A stretch of 64,000 nt of DNA from Macropodus opercularis (GCA_030770545.1 CM061097.1:17502501-17566500), one strand, 5' to 3'; shown: positions 1 to 10,558, counted from the first letter of the stretch. The notes: generated by a model from the sequence alone, not told the origin. Translations and numbers: made by a program.

Positions 1-203
1 CAGAGCATGTCCAGATGTTAGGAGAAAAAACAGCTCAACATGTGAAAAAGTTAGGGCAGTGCTAAGGTCTAGTAGGGAGTCAGGTTATGTAGCAGCTGGC
101 CTCAACCCAGGAGCCAGGTCAGACGAGATAGATGAGTTATCAGAGACACCCGAAGTTTATTTGAAGGCAGTGAACATTTCAGATAGAGATCCCTGCTGTA
201 CAA

Positions 204-791
204 GTGATCTGCATGTCAGAGGTAGATATGACCTATAATCCCGCTGGGAAACCAGTGACGTCATCCAGAGTGAAGGAGGCACGTGAGGATATTCTGCCTG
301 GCAGCCTGGTTGCAGTCATCATCAGTGGTTTGCCACCATCTCAGAGCAAACTAAGAGAAGCTGGGAGACTGTGTAACATGTCATGTGATCATTTCACTGG
401 TCATGTGGTGGATGCTGTAACAAAGTTGTTTGCTAATGCCGTCCATCAGAAGCAGACAGATAAGGAGCCAGCAAACGAACTGGAACACCAGCCGTCGAAG
501 AAGAAGAAGAGGAAAAGACAGGCACTGGTGACCCCTGCTGAACGAGCCCGAGCGCTTCAGACATCAGCCACGACACCCGTCATGGCCGAGGCCCAGGTGA
601 AATACATCCAGCCAGGATGGTGGACAGGACCGAGAGGAGGGTTTCCTACCGACCGGGGCAGAGGAGGAAGTGCAGGAGCTGGAAGATGTTACAGCTGTGG
701 AAGACTTGGACATGTAAGAGATCAGTGTCCTACGTGGATTAGTGGCAAACTCCACCTGAATGAACCAAGGAGACGAAGGCAGAATCCCTGA
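204..791 (+). CDS. ERV gag fragment, nucleocapsid end with zinc knuckle
   Basis: Open frame of 195 codons that looks like the C-terminal part of a retroviral Gag. A lysine/arginine-rich stretch lies near residues 98-106. A Gly/Arg-rich linker is followed by one CCHC zinc knuckle (residues 162-175, CYSCGRLGHVRDQC, spacing C-X2-C-X4-H-X4-C), the RNA-binding motif of nucleocapsid. The frame then stops after a basic tail. Matrix and capsid parts are not recognisable upstream in 1-203, so the piece is 5'-truncated or cut by the window edge. No protease or RT follows; instead an A-rich tract and a hAT-like fragment follow. It is not the same gag as the one at 19985-21637. Family assignment beyond 'retroviral Gag' is uncertain. 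Confidence 0.6.
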   Translation: MICMSEVDMTYNPAGKPVTSSRVKEAREDILPGSLVAVIISGLPPSQSKLREAGRLCNMSCDHFTGHVVDAVTKLFANAVHQKQTDKEPANELEHQPSKKKKRKRQALVTPAERARALQTSATTPVMAEAQVKYIQPGWWTGPRGGFPTDRGRGGSAGAGRCYSCGRLGHVRDQCPTWISGKLHLNEPRRRRQNP

Positions 792-1082
792 GACGCTGGG
801 ATCTGAGGATATTGGCTGTCATCAACATCAGCCTGTGGGCAGCAGTCGTTGCTGGAAGGAGGACTGTGCCGTCCACGGATTAAAAAAAAAAAAGAAAAAA
901 GAAGGAAAAGCATTGGCACAGACAAAAATAAAATAAAATAAAATAAAAAAAGAAGAGAATCGCGGTGAAGCAACTGCATGTTGTCAATGACATTCATGGT
1001 CTTTGCACTTTGCTGACATAGCAGTGGACTTTATCAAAGCAAGCAGCATCACAGCGTGCATGTTCGTCCCACTGCACAGCCT
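792..1082. repeat. A-rich spacer with (AAAAT)n microsatellite
   Basis: Non-coding. It holds an A-run near 882-900 and an AAAAT microsatellite at about 924-951. The A-rich tract directly after the gag-like frame could be the tail of a retrotransposed or 3'-processed copy, but no target duplication was found. Confidence 0.5.
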
Positions 1083-1454
1083 ATTGTTTTCCTAATCTTT
1101 ATTAATACGCTGTGAAGCAAATGTAGAGACACTTGTCTACTTGCTCACTGTGAACCGAGAGCACCGGGAGCAGCCGCTTCTGCGCCATTGAACGCCTAAT
1201 TTTTCTGCCTGACTCGCGGAGCAGAAGAGACACATTGATCGTTTTGAACTCGCTGGGAATTCAACAATTTCCAGTCTTTGGACATGAAGCTCACACAAGT
1301 TCCAGCTTAAAGTATTAGTGATTAGTGTCACGGTTTCGCTGCAATGAGCCCGTTTAACGGGCTTCGCTCTCATCGGCGAATCGGCACAGCTAAAGCTACA
1401 GCAGTCAGCGGGTCTCTGACAGGCTGCGTCGGTGATTCTAAATTTCAGCTGCTT

Positions 1455-1530
1455 AGGTGGCTGCTGTGTGGTTAGTCTGCTGCGCGTTACTGTGAGACTG
1501 TGGGTTCAAATCCCGCTGGAGATGTGACTT
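1455..1530 (+). pseudogene. tRNA-like remnant with pol III box B
   Basis: GGTTCAAATCC at 1503-1513 matches the box B consensus. A weak box A-like GTGGTTAGTC lies about 40 bp upstream, a tRNA-like spacing. The same motif recurs in the sister element (23773-23783). A full cloverleaf is not convincing, so this is a tRNA-derived (SINE-like) segment inside the hAT-like element rather than a working tRNA. Confidence 0.35.
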
Positions 1531-1826
1531 TTAAAAGTGATGTGTATTGTCATCACATTGAATCTGATGTTCTGCTTGTTGTAACAATGCTTTTAAAACT
1601 TCAGCAATGTCAGGAAAGTCTTGCAAAATTCTATCAACACGTTTTAGGGGTTTTCCATACTTTTACTGTTTGGATCTTACTTAGTATTATTTCATTATGC
1701 TTTATTTTACAATTTAAGACTTTTAACTGAACTGTTTAGCTATTTTTAATCACTTATATTTTTCTTAAACTACTTTTAAGAACTTTTTAAACTACAGTCA
1801 ACGGTTCTTGGGAATAAATTCAGCAT

Positions 1827-1898
1827 TACAACATTCACAGTGCATTTTCTTACGGAAATTAGACTATTTCCGTAAGAAAATGCACTGTGAATGTTGTA
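1827..1898. repeat. Perfect 33-bp inverted repeat with 6-nt loop
   Basis: Left arm 1827-1859 and right arm 1866-1898 are exact reverse complements, separated by TAGACT. It lies in the part of the hAT-like fragment not shared with the copy near 23.4 kb. As DNA it can extrude a cruciform; as RNA it makes a long hairpin. Confidence 0.9.
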
Positions 1899-2040
1899 TT
1901 AAGCTTAGTATTAAGCTTAAGCTTGCTTTGCTTGCTTGTTTGGGTCCATAAGAAAAGGTTCATTGTTATATCTGGAAGATGATTTTTGTTCCAGTTTTGA
2001 ATTTTGGCCCACTGTGTATTTGAGTTTGACACCCCTGCTT

Positions 2041-2590
2041 TAGGGGGAACAACGCCTAAAGGAAGATGCGTTTAAATGTTCATATATACAGACAATATTT
2101 GAGGACTCATGAGAACCAACAGAACACAATTCATTCTCACAAACAGCAAATCATAGATAGTAGTCAACTGGCTGCAAAGCCCTCACATCTCTCATCCAGG
2201 AGAGTTCCTAATCTGCCATTAACAACTGACATATCCCACAGGACTTGATTTGGCTGAACAAGTCTTGCTGCCAGGTATGTTTTGCTATTTAAGTGAGACA
2301 ACGCATACATTCCTACAGCAAACTGTATGTTTGTACTAGTAGTTTACTAGTTAGTCTAGTAAAACTGTCTAAATATCAACAACAAACCGTTATTATGTTT
2401 TCTTTTTGACGTGCTCTATTAAAACATTAGAGTGTTCACCTTATTGAAACGAAAACCGATCAAGTCAGGGGTCACACTAGAAAACTGTCATGGAGGATCA
2501 TTCCTGTATTTGTCCACGAGGGGGCAGCGTCTGCCCTGTACGCGGCCAATTGTAGCGTTTTTCCCAGCATGTCTGACTTCAGCATTTGTG
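2041..2590. repeat. Dispersed copy of duplication-unit sequence
   Basis: 2041-2400 is near-identical to 52197-52510, a segment missing from the matching place in copy 1 (about 24150). 2401-2590 is near-identical to 28506-28690 and 56636-56820. No real gene seen. The join shows that pieces of the large duplication unit were also shuffled to the left side of the window. Confidence 0.7.
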
Positions 2591-3825
2591 TTAAACTTAG
2601 CTTGTATTTTAATTAATTTGATTTGTATTGGTTTTATTTTTTTTGTATAAAAGTGTGATGGACAGTCTGCTGACTGACCCCTGAGTCCAGACTGAGGGTT
2701 ACAGCCGGCACAAGGGAAAGGTTCCTCTAAACAGAAAAAGGAGGACTGGATTCCCACCTGATGTTCGGGACAGGAGGCGGACAGCGGATGCTCTGTTCAC
2801 AGTGAGTACAGTGTTATGAACCATCTTTTATATCACATACAAACTTCTGTGTCTTCTCACACGTAACTTTGTGTTAAACTTACCTTGTATTTTAATTAAT
2901 TTGATTTATATTGGTTTTATTTTTTAGTATAAACGTGTGATTGACAGTCTGCTGACCGGCGCCTGAGTCCAGACTGATGGTTACAGCCGACACCAGGGAA
3001 AAGTTCCACCTGCTCCACAGAAACAGGACTGGATTCCCGCCTGACATCCGGGACAGGAGGCGGACAGCGCACGCTCCATTCAGAGTGAGTCCAGTGTTCT
3101 GAAGCAACTATTTGTAGGTGAAGAATGTGTGTGTAGCTCTGTGAAATGGTTTAGTCACCTGACGCGTTCTGTAATTTCTTTAGTGGTCAGTGTTACAGTG
3201 AAGTTACATGTAGGATATTACGAATACTGAAGTCTTACCTTGTGTAAGTCATTCATGGGTTTAAAGAGAATCAACCACATGTGTAAGAAAATGTTCAGCA
3301 AGATAGTGGCCTATGTTTGAAAACTGTATTTTGGTTTGTCTTCATTTGTGTCACTTTGTGGTAAACCTAGCTTGTATTTAGTTTTGTTTGAGTTGATTTT
3401 ATGTTTTAGATTATTCATACATCTAGGGATGTCCCACTTGAATAAAATGGGCGTATGACTGATCAAAATGCTCCCCTAGTTTTCTCAGTATGTTCCAGCA
3501 TTTGTCACAAGAAGAAGGTTTATCCACAACATTTTGGTGTCAGAAGTGGGACGGACAGTCTGCTGACTGATGCCTGAGTCCAGACTGAGGGTTACAGCCG
3601 TCACAAGGGAAAGGTTCCTCTAAACAGAAAAAGGAGGACTGGATTCCCGCCTGATGTTCGGGACAGGAGGCGGACAGCAGATGCTCCGTTCACAGTGAGT
3701 ACAGTGTTATGAACCATCTTTTATATCACATACAAACTGCATTTACATCACAGTATTTTACGATGAACCTCTGAACCTGTAACACTAACTCATTGTTGAG
3801 GCGAGAGCCAACAAGTCTCCTCTCT
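2591..3825 (+). mobile_element. Non-autonomous LTR element modules (partial, U3 deleted)
   Basis: Contains two related ~140-bp cassettes (2661-2801 and 2943-3084), each starting GACAGTCTGCTGA and ending at GTGAGT. Then comes a segment ending in AATAAA (about 3440), a shortened LTR end (from about 3463) lacking ~490 bp present in other copies, a primer-binding site (3535-3551) and a third cassette (3553-3694). No protein is encoded. The order matches the arrays at 8155-9380 and 39793-44735. Confidence 0.65.
3535..3551 (+). promoter_or_regulatory. Retroelement primer-binding site, tRNA-Leu type
   Basis: TGGTGTCAGAAGTGGGA is the reverse complement of the 3' end of vertebrate tRNA-Leu(CAA) including CCA. 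It sits 3 bp after an LTR end (...ACA), the standard geometry for a retroelement minus-strand primer site. Equivalent sites are at 8904, 40772, 42365, 42601 and 44197. Confidence 0.75.
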
Positions 3826-4197
3826 GTGATGACAAAGCGTATAGTTAAAGATGGTTCTGGTCACTCTGAACCATCTCTTAGTTAAGCTGCTATAGACGTA
3901 GATGCTGGGGGACGTCCTTCATTCACTGAGCTCCTCTACTTTTCGATTTCTTGTATCCACTAACTTGCCTCCATGTCCACACGTGGCTTTGTCTCTTTTC
4001 TCTTGTAGTTGGAGGCTCTTTCTGTCTCTCTCTCTATTCTCATCTCCAGGTATCGTCAGACTCAGAGCCGTGTGTCTCCAGTGTTCAGTTGCTGGTCCAA
4101 CCATCCTGCCTGTGTTCTGTTACTGCTTGTTTTGTTGTCGTGTTCTTGTTGTGAATTGGCGCTATATAAATAAAGTTGAAATGAATTGAATTGAAAA
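3826..4197 (-). repeat. Interspersed repeat, reverse orientation, GAATT-type tail
   Basis: Reverse-complement relative of 11030-11690 and 46414-47060. It ends in TATATAAATAAAGTTG followed by AATTGAATTGA-type simple repeats, like the 3' tail of a retroposed element. This sequence type is widespread in teleosts; I cannot name the family. The short open frames on both strands are not genes. Confidence 0.6.
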
Positions 4198-4860
4198 TTG
4201 AATCTATTTTTATTTCATTTTTTATGGTCTTTCCTCTACACGATCCTGGATGAGGATCCTCTGTGTCCAGATCACTCTCGTGCCTGGACAGTTACTGCAG
4301 CTTTAACCTGAGAGCAGATAGCTGAGAGGCACATAGACAAAAGTGCAACACATACATCGCAGCTGTGGTTTGAGGTGGACTCAAAGCAATGGGGGTATTA
4401 ATGCACAGATTAAGCATTAATCCGACCCCACACCCTCCTCTCATATTAACAGAGCATGTGGGAGAAAGTTATGATCGTTAGAGAGGTGGTTGGTGTGATG
4501 ACGTCCACTGCTGCGGTGCCTAGACAGAGGGAACCCAAGTTGTTAGGGTGAGATCCAGGTTTACAACAAAAACACCACATTCAGTCTGGAACAGCTGAAC
4601 CTGTCACCAATAACAAGCAGCTCCTCCTTGCTTGGGTTTAAGATTACATCATTGAGCTAAGATGGAAAATTATTATATAACAACAACATCAACAAGAAAC
4701 ATCAGACATATCTCATGATCAGTCTGTCAAACCGTGTTTCAGTCAGTCGGGTCTTTGAGTCATGAGCTCAGGTTTTATTATGCACGTGAGCTGGGAGGGA
4801 GACCTCCTGCTCAGAATGAACTGCAGTTTGGCTACTCGTCCTGCTGAAGGAATCAGCAGT
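4198..4860. other. Unassigned non-coding stretch
   Basis: No open frame of substance, no terminal repeats and no match to other parts of the window were seen. Confidence 0.5.
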
Positions 4861-5917
4861 GTCGCTTAGGGGGCCCCCTCCTCCACCAACTCTTTCTTTC
4901 TACTGCACCAATAAGGTGTTTGATGGCGATCAGAGTCTACGGACTTTGGAAAATGCTGGGATGAGCTGAACAATAACACCACTGCAGCAATCCGATGCAA
5001 TAGCGTCATAATGGGCCCTCAAGGAGCAGCAGCTATAGTCAAGCTCCCTGAAAGACATCAAGGATGGATTCAAGTTCCAGGTTCAGCACCACACGTCACT
5101 CTCACCATAGGGTTAAAAGATGCAACAGAAAGAATACAACCTACCACAGGAGGATTAATGGACCGAGGGAGTAATGATCAAAACTAGGAGCATGTGCAAC
5201 ACCCCAATCTTTCCAAACACAGTCAAACACCAATGACTATAAGTTAGAGCATGACTCATTAATGCAATAGTACGGGAAGAACATCCTATTGTATCTTACA
5301 GTGTAATCTCTACAGTAGAGCAGCTTAGTGGTGAAAAGAGGCTTATAGCACTGTCTCAGGTAAAAGCTGTTATAAAAGCTCCAAAACCACTAACTGTGGG
5401 ACAGATGTTGTCATTTTTGGGGATGGCTGGTTACAGCAGACCCTGGATATGTGACTATGCTAGGACAGCAGCTCCTTTATGAAACGTGAGAAGAGCAGCT
5501 GGACAAAAGAATCGTTCAGACTCACTAGTTAAAGTTAAAGGAGCATTTCAAAAAAAGAGCCCTGCAGACTGCTCCAGCTTTAGCCAATCCTGACTATACG
5601 ACACCATTTCACCTTTATGTGGCTGAAAGACAAAACTGTGCTGATGCAAGACTTCCCCACAGGGAAACAGCCGATAGCCTATTACAGCACCAGGCTTGAT
5701 AACATTGAGGAGGGACTGCATCCCTGCTGCCAGGGATTGGACGCAGCAGCATTTACCAATAAGTAAGCATCAGTTCTAACAATGGGTCACCCTGTGACAT
5801 TGTATGTATCTCACCAACTGCATGCTATGCTAACTAGTCCTTGATTTCTTGTTACACAGGCCAGAAGGGCTGGTTATGCAGTGTTACTATCAGGACAAGA
5901 ACAAACTGTGCAGCGGT
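4861..5917 (+). pseudogene. Degenerate ERV pol fragment (RT connection region)
   Basis: Translation of the plus strand in shifting frames gives retroviral pol signatures with stops. The clearest is LSFLGMAGYSRPWICDYA (about 5410-5460), the connection segment after the RT palm, followed by an 'AAPL' block. Upstream, around 5000-5140, a HVTL-containing stretch also looks retroviral. 5145-5917 is near-identical to 15278-16049. Several stops and frameshifts mean it cannot make protein. The right edge coincides with the left end of the piggyBac element. Confidence 0.6.
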
Positions 5918-5918
5918 G

Positions 5919-8154
5919 TCCCAGAGATGAGCCATTTGGCTTTTCTACCTATAAAACCCGCCGGCGAGCCGATCGGCTCGAAGGCTTTGGGCTAATACCC
6001 TTAATCAGCTGTGAATGCTTTTGTTATGTAAAAGACGTGGGGCCATGCTGAGCCACCTCAAGGAAACTTGTGTTTCACTTTGCATCTTAGGGAGAAATCA
6101 CCACATGCTTTTTTCCTTTGTTGCAAAGATTTATTGATAAAAATAGTACAAAATGAATTAAAGAAACCAACCATTTGTACACATATTTGTGAGTACATTC
6201 CAGCAATCACGCACAATTCTGGCACTGCCATTGTCTGCATTTACCACATGTGTATCTGTAGCAGTGAACACATCGCACAGTGGCATGATTGTTCTTGCAG
6301 TGGTGTTTGACCTGACACATGGCTCTTTTTCCAGGGCTTGGTGTGGAGGGTTGTGTCCAAGCAATTGTTCTTTTTTTGCCTTCTTCGCACACATATGAGA
6401 GTTAGCCAACTCTCTTGCAAGCTCCACCAGGTGCCTGCTTGATACAGCACATGTGCATTCAGTGCTGCCATGTCAATCATGTTATAGGACACGGCAACTG
6501 TCCAGCGCCGTGTCCCTGTGCGGACAGTGTACTCCCGCACCATCTGGTCCATTACATCCACGCCGCACGTTGTGGTGTTGTAAAGGGTGACAGTGTTTGG
6601 CTTCCTTTTGGTGGTATTCTCAGTCTGAATCACGCTGTGCATGCTGCTAAGAATGTAGACGGTCTTCTTCCGTTTGGGCGCATACGCCGTCAGCGTAGTA
6701 CGTAGTTTTCCGGCTAAGAAGTTTATGCGCAAGTGACAGCGATGTGAAGAAATTGTCCGTGGTAACATTCCTGCCCTTGTCAAGGAATGGTTCCATCAGC
6801 CTCATCACTACATTTTCAGTCAGTCTCTCTCCACTGGGACGACTAGGATCCTTGCCAAGATATGGGAGGACGTTACAAATGTACTTGGATTTTAGGTCAC
6901 AAGCCACCCAAAACTTGATCCCAAACTTGTCAGGTTTAGTTGCAATATACTGCAGGAAACAGCAGCGAGTCTTTGACGGGAAAAGCCGTTCATCAACGGT
7001 GATATGTAGACCAGGGTTGTAGGATGTGATGCAATTGGTGACAAATGATTTATGTCACTCCACTCTGCTTTTTTGGTGTTTTCCACTTACTGGTTTCAAA
7101 TGAAATAGGAAATAATATGAAATGAAACCTAACCTGAAGACAGATCAGACTTTGAGTCTGAATCCGGCTGAAGTTCTATGTCTTCTCCATCTGAGTCGCA
7201 AGGGTTTACTTCACTCAGGTGCATTTCCAAGGCCTGCTGTGTGGTGAGTCTTCTCTGCATTTTCTTTTCTTGGAGAGGAGGTTCGTACACCACAGAATTC
7301 TTGAGGGCACTGAAGTAGTAGGCTATGTGCAGTGAGATTTTATCCACCTCAGTACAAAAGGAATTACCTCTCATCTGAGAGCAAGCAGCGTGCAATTAGA
7401 TGTGTTAATTCATATCTTTTTATACCTGGGCAAGACCCTACATTCCAATGTGAGAATGAATTGAATTCATGAATGAAGAATTGAATGGTAAATCAAGTCT
7501 GTGAAGATTCTCATTCATCCAGGAGACTGAAGTTCTCTGCTTTTAGCAGCTCTCCCTCCCCCACACATACAAACAAGCCACCAGCAACCATTACCAAGGT
7601 ACTACGTGATGGAACTTTGGTAATCACCCGCAAGATGACAATTGCAATAAATGCCATTAGTTCGGGGAGGACCATGAACCTCTTCCTGTGCATGTTTTTA
7701 TAGTCTATTCTTGAATGCTATGAAGCATGTCACTGAACATGATGATGATGAAACACAGGAAGGCGACTCGAGATACTTTTCCTGGCCTCCATCTGCAGCA
7801 TACGCTTTGATTGGGGTGAAAGGGAGACGCGTCCCCACCTGTTCTTCATGCCACACTGTGCCATCTTTCACTGTCTCTGTCAGGTCAGTCCACAAACAGG
7901 CTCTTTTTTGGTTGAGGATCAGCAAAGCGGGGGAAATCTGGTCAAACAAGTTCTCTGCTTTTAGCAGCCATCCCTCCCCCACGCATACAAACAAGCCACC
8001 AGCAACCATTCACTCACACCCCCCCAAACCCCCTGCAGATTGCTCAGGTAATGACCTTATTTACACATGAATTGATGCTAATGATAGCCAAAAGACTAGC
8101 CAGTTAGCATCCACTTGGCCAAAGGAGGGTTAGAAATCTCTGGGACTTCTAGTG
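5919..8154 (-). mobile_element. piggyBac-family DNA transposon, decayed
   Basis: Right boundary: reading inward on the minus strand from 8154 gives CACTAGAAGTCCCAGAGAT, and TTAA (8155-8158) follows, the piggyBac target. Beyond it the sequence resumes as LTR-element DNA (AAAGAGAATCAACC) that in other copies continues from GGGTTTAA, so the insertion hit a TTAA. Left end: TCCCAGAGAT at 5919-5928 matches the inner terminal repeat but lacks the outer 9 bases and the TTAA, so this end is truncated. A 16-bp palindrome, CGAGCCGATCGGCTCG, is at 5965-5980. A ~59-bp direct repeat inside (about 7531-7590 and 7949-8008) shows later internal duplication. Confidence 0.7.
6207..7395 (-). pseudogene. piggyBac (PGBD-like) transposase pseudogene
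   Basis: Minus-strand pieces in several frames cover a DDE transposase of the DDE_Tnp_1_7 type. An acidic N-terminal segment (7395-7129) contains RLTTQQALEM. The core has ITVDERLFPSKTR (first Asp codon 6992-6994), KFGIKFWVACD, NVTTDNFFTS (second Asp 6755-6757) and TCGVDVMDQM (third Asp 6556-6558). A Cys-rich C-terminal zinc domain (CVHCYRYTCGKC) follows near 6210-6260. All three catalytic Asp are still readable, but frameshifts fall between the blocks and much of the region before the first Asp is missing. Function in life would be cut-and-paste transposition at TTAA. Confidence 0.8.
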
Positions 8155-8353
8155 TTAAAGAGAATCAACCACATGTGTAAGAAAATGTTCAGCAACATTG
8201 GGGCCTATGTTTAGAAACCGTAATTTAGTTTGTCTTCATTTGTGTCACTTTGTGGTAAACCTAGCTTGTATTTAGTTTTATTTGAGTTGATTTTATGTTT
8301 TAGATTATTCATACATCTAGGGATGTCCCATCTGAATAAAATGGGCGTATGAC

Positions 8354-8900
8354 TGATATAATAACATCATAAGCTTTGCGATGACTCTTTCAGTGTCCCG
8401 TGTGCATTGCTGATAAGCACACTACAGGGTACGTTGCTCTGAACCAATGTGTCATACAAACTACCTGGCTGAAGAGAGTCTCCCAAAGTTAGAGTATGTG
8501 TGATAAGGTCCAACCATACGATGAGATGGGAAGATCAGTGTGAGTGAAAACCCCTGTGTGAATGATAAGCCCATTGAAAGTTTAAGCACCGGCCCAAGTG
8601 AATCTACACAACCACAGGGAACAAAATGGGGAAGTTAGAAGCTTTACCAGGTTGGTCTGTTGGCCACATGGAACATGCGTTTAGACGGCAGGTAGCATGC
8701 GAGGGGTGGCTAAACCATTGTGTTACAATATATAAGAAGCTCTGGTGTTAACATCCATCAGAAGACAGTGGTTCGCTGTAGGATGTCTTCCTCATGCCAG
8801 CACGTACTAAACATTGAGCTGGTTCATTACACCAACATGCTCCTCTAGTTTTCTCAGTATGTTCCAGCATTTGTCACAAGAAGAAGGTTTTTCCACGACA
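8354..8900 (+). mobile_element. LTR of non-autonomous retroelement (copy-1 unit)
   Basis: Starts TGATAT and ends ACGACA (TG...CA), 547 bp. A TATA box TATATAAG is at 8729-8736, about 170 bp before the end. The primer-binding site follows after 3 bp. Near-identical LTRs begin at 40222, 41822 and 43654. The 5' boundary is inferred from comparison and the TG...CA rule; an AATAAA at about 8336 lies just outside it, which is odd for an LTR poly(A) signal. Confidence 0.6.
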
Positions 8901-8903
8901 TTT

Positions 8904-8920
8904 TGGTGTCAGAAGTGGGA
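8904..8920 (+). promoter_or_regulatory. Primer-binding site, tRNA-Leu type
   Basis: Exact TGGTGTCAGAAGTGGGA, 3 bp downstream of the LTR end, as at 3535. Confidence 0.75.
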
Positions 8921-9380
8921 CAGACAGTCTGCTGACTGACGCCTGAGTCCAGACTGAGGGTTACACAAGGTTCGGGACAGGAGGTGGACAGCGGATGCTC
9001 CATTCACAGTGAGTACAGTGTTTTGAACCATCTTTTATATCACATACAAACTGCATTTACATCACAATATTTTACGATGAACCTCTGAACCTGTAATACT
9101 AACTTATTGTTGAGGCCAACAAGTCTCCTCTCTGTGATGCTCAGGCTACTGATCATTAGTTAACAGGTTTTAGACTGAAAGTGCAGCTGTATGGAATAGA
9201 TGCTTGATTTGATTTGTATTGGTTTTATTTTTTAGTATAAAAGTGTGATGGACAGTCTGCTGATCGGCGCCTGAGTCCAGACTGATGGTTACAGCCGACA
9301 CCAGGGAATAGTTCCACCTGCTTCAAAGAAACAGGACTGGATTCCCGCCTGACATCCGGGACAGGAGGCAGACAGCAGAT
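8921..9380 (+). mobile_element. Internal region of the LTR element, truncated
   Basis: First cassette (8923-9008) has lost about 55 bp of its middle and ends at GTGAGT (9009). A second cassette begins at 9251 after a TTTTATTTTTTAG acceptor-like tract and breaks off at about 9380 (GACAGCAG), exactly as in copy 2 (44735). The shared break shows the truncation is older than the duplication. Confidence 0.6.
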
Positions 9381-9701
9381 TTGTAGAAATAGTTGTACAA
9401 TGATATTGTATATATGTACAAATAGTTATCCCATTGTTATAATTAATAGTGAAATACTTGAGAGAACAATAAAAAGATTTAAATGGTAGTAATTCATCAG
9501 ATTTTACTAGTGTGTATCTATGAAGCTGAATTTCGCCCTAAATTGTGTTTGAAATAAAATGCACTAACACAGAAATAGCAATTAAAAAATTCACAGGTGA
9601 TGAATTAATGTAATTGCCTTCTGCAGTCGTTACAATGGTAAACTCCTGCGTATGAGGAAGGAAACAGTCTGGGATCAACATACAGGGGGAACCTCATATA
9701 C

Positions 9702-9824
9702 CTGATAGGCATTGTTGTAACCTGTGTGGTGGAGGTCGTGGCACACAGCAGAGGTCAGCATGATCAGCAGGTCCGTGCTGTTCATCTTACTTCTCAGGTC
9801 AGTCAGCCAGATCAATCCATACAT
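9702..9824 (-). pseudogene. pde9a-like: PDE9A-like catalytic-domain exon (copy 1)
   Basis: A 41-codon block on the minus strand, flanked by CAG acceptor and CAG|GTATAT donor. Its translation contains MYGLIWLTDLRSKMNSTDLL and SAVCHDLHHTGYNNAYQ, which match the exon of cGMP phosphodiesterase 9A carrying the metal-binding HD motif CHDLDHPGYNNTYQ. PDE9A hydrolyses cGMP in the cytosol. Here the second Asp of the motif is His (9729-9731) and the Pro is Thr. Exons encoding the rest of the catalytic domain are not found on either side, and LTR-element sequence begins within 330 bp, so this is a gene fragment. Exon identity is from remembered family motifs, not a search. Confidence 0.7.
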
Positions 9825-10247
9825 CTGTTTAAAGGCAGGGCCACAGTGAAGGTCAGAAGGGGAGCTGTAGATGTTCTGAGCACATCATTTGGAAAAAGAA
9901 GTGGGATATGTGATAGCAAGGCCATATTCTAGTCCCTTTTTATTCTAGAGGTTTACCAAATTTGTATGACATGAGTTAAACCCGTTCACACTCTGTCGAA
10001 TGAACATAAAGGGCCAGAGGAAACGACGTCTATGTTAATGGTAAATCTCAATGCAGGTCGAGAGATGAGGAAGCGCTCCGCGAAAAGCCATTGAAGCCTT
10101 TTAGACCTTAAAGGTTCCAGAACAGGAGGAACAAAAGATAGAATGTCACATGCCAGTAACATCTTTCTAAACTCATTATTATGAAATGATTTTATATTTC
10201 TCTAAATCAAAGAGGCAGCTTTAAAGCCACCGAGCACATGACTGCAC

Positions 10248-10328
10248 CTCCAGTTTATCCCTGAATGAATCCACCTGCTTCTTCATCTCGTACACGACTG
10301 CAGGAGTTTCCATTTTCTTCTCCGAGCC
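10248..10328 (-). pseudogene. pde9a-like: PDE9A-like coiled-coil exon (copy 1)
   Basis: Exactly 27 codons between CTGCAG| and |GTGCAG on the minus strand. The peptide contains VVYEMKKQVDSFRDKLE, heptad-like, and resembles the helical linker that precedes the PDE9A catalytic domain. It lies between the N-terminal-type exon (10559-10742) and the catalytic exon (9702-9824), in the right order for that gene. The assignment is weaker than for the catalytic exon. Confidence 0.5.
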
Positions 10329-10558
10329 CTGCAGCCTGAGACACGCCATCAGTAAGGTCATTAGTACTTACACATCCCATCTATAGCTGTTTTGGAAAAA
10401 GTGGAAACTTATTGGCTTTGCACTATAAATTTGATGTTCTTCTTCAAATATAGGAATATTTAACGTGATCACAATTGACTTACTTTTTCAATCGGACTTT
10501 TCCTGAGTAGCGTTATTAAATACTGCCTACTGCCTTCTCTTATTCCACACCTTCCTAC

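Larger units (their letters stand above)
1083..2040. mobile_element. hAT-like non-autonomous DNA transposon fragment (right end)
   Basis: The first ~530 bp are nearly identical to 23351-23878. The right edge ends in GAGTTTGACACCCCTG (2022-2037), the reverse complement of the CAGGGGTGTCAAACTC-type terminal repeat typical of hAT elements. The sister copy at 23122 has the matching left end (AGGTGTCAAACTC). No transposase is readable; both strands have short frames only. The left terminus is missing here and the right terminus is missing in the sister copy, so together they outline one element. The superfamily call rests on the terminal motif alone. Confidence 0.5.

Noticed and set aside
1455..1530. 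Functional tRNA gene
   Set aside because: Only box B is convincing; stems do not pair as a cloverleaf by eye, and it is duplicated inside a DNA transposon.
1500..1730. 76-codon frame starting MGSNPAGDV
   Set aside because: Begins in the tRNA-like box B and runs into AT-rich transposon sequence; no domain.
9726..9932. Plus-strand 68-codon frame starting MVEVVAHSRG
   Set aside because: Antisense shadow of the minus-strand PDE9A-like exon at 9702-9824 (same at 45110-45316).
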